DNA of 64,000 nt from Rhynochetos jubatus (taxonomy: Eukaryota; Chordata; Aves; Eurypygiformes; Rhynochetidae): positions 56,093,304 to 56,157,303 of the forward strand of contig CM050650.1 of the NCBI GenBank assembly GCA_027574665.1, in the 5' to 3' direction. Below are positions 61,069 through 64,000 of the stretch, one piece after another (positions within the stretch are counted from its first letter, which is position 1; the number at the start of each line of letters is the position of its first letter). The position numbers and the translations under genes are program-made. A model generated the notes under the pieces. The model saw only the letters and a list, made by a program, of their open reading frames with translations, was not told the DNA's origin and made no database searches.

Positions 61069-64000
61069 TGGGCTGAAAAATGAGGTTCTGTGGTCCAAAG
61101 CACAGTGATGGTTTCAGATATTCCTTGTGTGGATACATATTTTTTTGCCTCTTCAGCTATTCTCTGATTAAATTAGAAAAGAGAGGCAATAAAAGCTTTG
61201 CATGATAGGTTTCTGAATAGCCACCAGATAAAACTGATAAGGAACAAAAAGAGAGTTTTCCCATAGGAGCTCATTGAGCGAGCCTGTTTTCAGAAGCCTT
61301 GTTAGCCAAAGACATAAAAGAGTAATACAATACAACACAAGATTACTGACCAGCCAAAAAGCAACTTTCTCCTCTTTGATCTCTGTTCCAGATATTTTAT
61401 ATGCCACTTGGATATCAATCTACAGCAAACCGTGCACTTACTTGCTGTAGAATATGCTATGTATTGCGATTTGTGATGTTGATCAAAGAGATGCCTTGAT
61501 TGGGATGATTAAAGTAGGAAAACAGACCCATGTGTTTCTCTTTTGCACAAACACGCACTGGGGACAGAAATTAATCAAAACAATGTTAGGAGCTGAGGAA
61601 GCCTCATATCGCCTGCCCACTTTGGTCTGCAGGACTGACTGTGAGCACAGAAAAGGCTCAGGAAAGAGAATATATGCCTTAGACCGTTCAATTCTCTTAA
61701 CAGATGCAGCAAAAGGCTTGCCTCAGGGAACATAGTGAAGGCAGGAGGCCTGGGCCAGTACCTTCAGGTAGGAATCCTGTTTTGGATTCCTCTAATGAAG
61801 AGGTGTGTGATCAATCACAGCATCTTTCAGGAAGCTAGAATGACTGAAAAAACCAGCATTTTTATCATCTTCTAATGTGTTTGTTCCATAATTTTTGGAA
61901 GGAGGTTCTTTTTTTTGGTATGTTTCTCCACATGGCTGCCTATTTTTTGTCTTATGATATGGTCATGAGAGATTTGATATCGGCACAGAAGATATATTCT
62001 TCAAATTTTCCTTGATATCCTACGTGTCAGGGAGCCCCTTGGCATTTTAATCTCTACTGTGCTTCATAGCGGCCAGCAAAGACTTTAGGAGCTGAGAGTT
62101 TCCCCATCAGTAAACTTCCCTCTGGAAGTGCAAGATCTATTACAAGAGCTGTATGTAGACATCTCACATCCTAGCTCCTCAGAATAGTTTATTCCAAGGC
62201 TATTTTACCTTTTTATTTTAAGGAAAATATGAGGTTAATTCAATTCAGCTGTGGTCACAAAAGTCATAGTGTGCATTTGTAGCTGCAGCTGGGGAGTTCC
62301 ACGAAGGCGTTCTGGGCTTATGTGCGGTGGGATTCCCGTGAGACATGGGCAGTCTGACTGCCACTTGTGCAAATTACAGATCGTCTCTGAAATTCAGATG
62401 TTGTATCAGGGCAGGAAGACTGAAAGAAACACTGCTGGTCAAAGCAGCTAACACAAATTTACTGGTTGACTGAAACCAGAGCAAGCATATTGGTGATTTT
62501 TAGCCACAGTAGTGTTGGGGACATCATGATGCTATTTACATGGCATTTGCTGAGAGAGCTCAAGGTCTCCCCCTGCCTTTTCCTCCTCCTTTACCTTTCT
62601 TCTCACCATGGAGAAAATCCAGCCTCTCCACAGGTGGGCTTATAGTCTGTGTTTGGATGTAATTTTCAGCATTTCCTGCAGTGGCTCCTGTCCTTAATGC
62701 ATACTCACATGTTCTTTGCATGAAAATGAAGGTGGGTGAGTACAGGTTGGACCTAATGACACCCAGATCTTGCCCCAGTACAGGATGAAGTGAAGAAATA
62801 TATCTGGATCTGGAAATGGGAGACAATTCTGGATGCAGTAAGATGAATGTGGCCATATGGATCTGTAAATTAATGATATCTAGCTGGGTTGCAGTTCAGC
62901 AGCACAGGACCATGTAAGTGTAAAGCAGTGGCACCCACTGATGTGCTTTAATCTTTTACACATTTCTATCGCTTTCGACCCTAAGATCTCAAAATTCTTA
63001 AAGGAACTATGGAAGAGTCTCATAAACCGTAAATTAGCAGGAAGAATTTGGAAATATTAGAAAGTTAGGAAGTTAACATTTTTTGTTTGCACACATAAAA
63101 GGTATAATTTCACAGGTATTGCACAAGGCATTTTTATGGTTTCAGTTTTTATTTGATGAAAAAAACAAATCCAAGCTGTTTCCAGTTACATACATCATAT
63201 TATTTTAAAGCAAAGAATAGTAATCATGAACATAAATAACTTGGTTTCATCATGTTTCATCATCTAGATTAAAATTGTTCAGTTTTTTCCAATAACATAT
63301 TATAGATCTTATTTCCCTCTAGTATAGCATAGATATTCAAGTACTTCAGAAAAAAATCTAAACCAACATTTTTATCTAGATTTTTCTAGTGAGTACTGTG
63401 TTATTACTAGATTATAAACTGGGTAGTATAGTGAAGTACCTTACTGTTTCATTTTTGTGCCAAACCAGTCACTGCTTAAAAATAAGCAAATATATAAATC
63501 GTATTGGTCATTATTTGCAGGTTCTGCTTAACAGCATCACTTTGAATAACAGATATGTTTTTAAAAGTATTGTATGCAAATTTAACTAAGACACAAACCC
63601 TGTTGCTTTATTGATTTATTTACTGGCATGTATTAATCAACAGGAATTTTCTGCTATGTTTAGACCTTGAGAACATGTTGAAAATTTCTCCTAAAACTTA
63701 TGGGCTGTTTTTTCAATGAAATGTGAACCTTTAATTATGTGTTTTCAGAAGAACATGAAATTTAGAGACTTCTGAACCTCTTAAATTGTAAGCAAAACAA
63801 GACAGAGAGTGTAATCCTCATTCTGTCTACTACATAAATGTAATACTGTGTTGCTGTATTGATCAAGAATTTAAAAGAAATTACTTGATTTGACAAAACT
63901 TTCTAAAAGATCAATACTGATTGTAACCTAATCATAGTGTCTCCCCATTGCATATCTGTTAATATTATGCAAACCTGATATTTAGGATGGAAAGAAAAAT
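61069..64000. other. Non-coding sequence, no supported gene
   Basis: AT-rich to the end of the window. Open frames (for example 61454-61735 plus and 62560-62856 minus) have no recognised family, and no simple repeat longer than a few units is present. Confidence 0.55.

Overview
This is 64 kb of vertebrate nuclear DNA, most likely from a bird or another sauropsid. It is AT-rich and intron-like or intergenic in texture. No dense coding, operons, rRNA, tRNA, CRISPR array or intact mobile element is visible. No Alu, B1 or young L1 sequence was seen. The recognisable repeats are old: a diverged antisense CR1 3' tail (about 853-910), two 3' ends of an ancient CR1/L3-type LINE (about 2066-2185 and 42765-43140), and several MIR (CORE-SINE) remnants, the clearest at 58565-58668 and 60958-61068. 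Low-complexity AAC/AACC or GTT/GGTT tracts recur on both strands. The bird assignment is an inference from the CR1 tail, the low repeat load and the tract style; the species cannot be named.

The dominant feature is a CpG island of about 1.9 kb (43800-45715), almost certainly a promoter. It contains candidate splice donors in both orientations: GTGAGT after 45434 on the plus strand and GTAAGG before 44508 on the minus strand. It could therefore be a divergent promoter or simply one first exon of a large gene. A second, smaller CpG island (about 51565-51850, weaker tail to about 52020) holds an ATG in good Kozak context that runs to a CAG/GTGAAG donor, so it is a candidate alternative promoter and first coding exon. 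I do not recognise the protein start from either place, so no gene name is given.

From 1 to 43.7 kb and from 52 to 64 kb I find no convincing coding exon. The open frames there are short, several begin at non-ATG codons, and none shows a domain I recognise. The region 19690-20560 resembles a conserved regulatory element: it is AT-rich yet keeps clustered CpGs and carries an 11-bp inverted repeat. Other minor structure consists of microsatellites, short tandem duplications and small palindromes, listed individually.

The best reading is a regulatory and intronic landscape around one CpG-island promoter, with a possible second start 6 kb away. I found nothing that supports a previously undescribed gene system; the strongest leads are the two CpG islands and the candidate enhancer.
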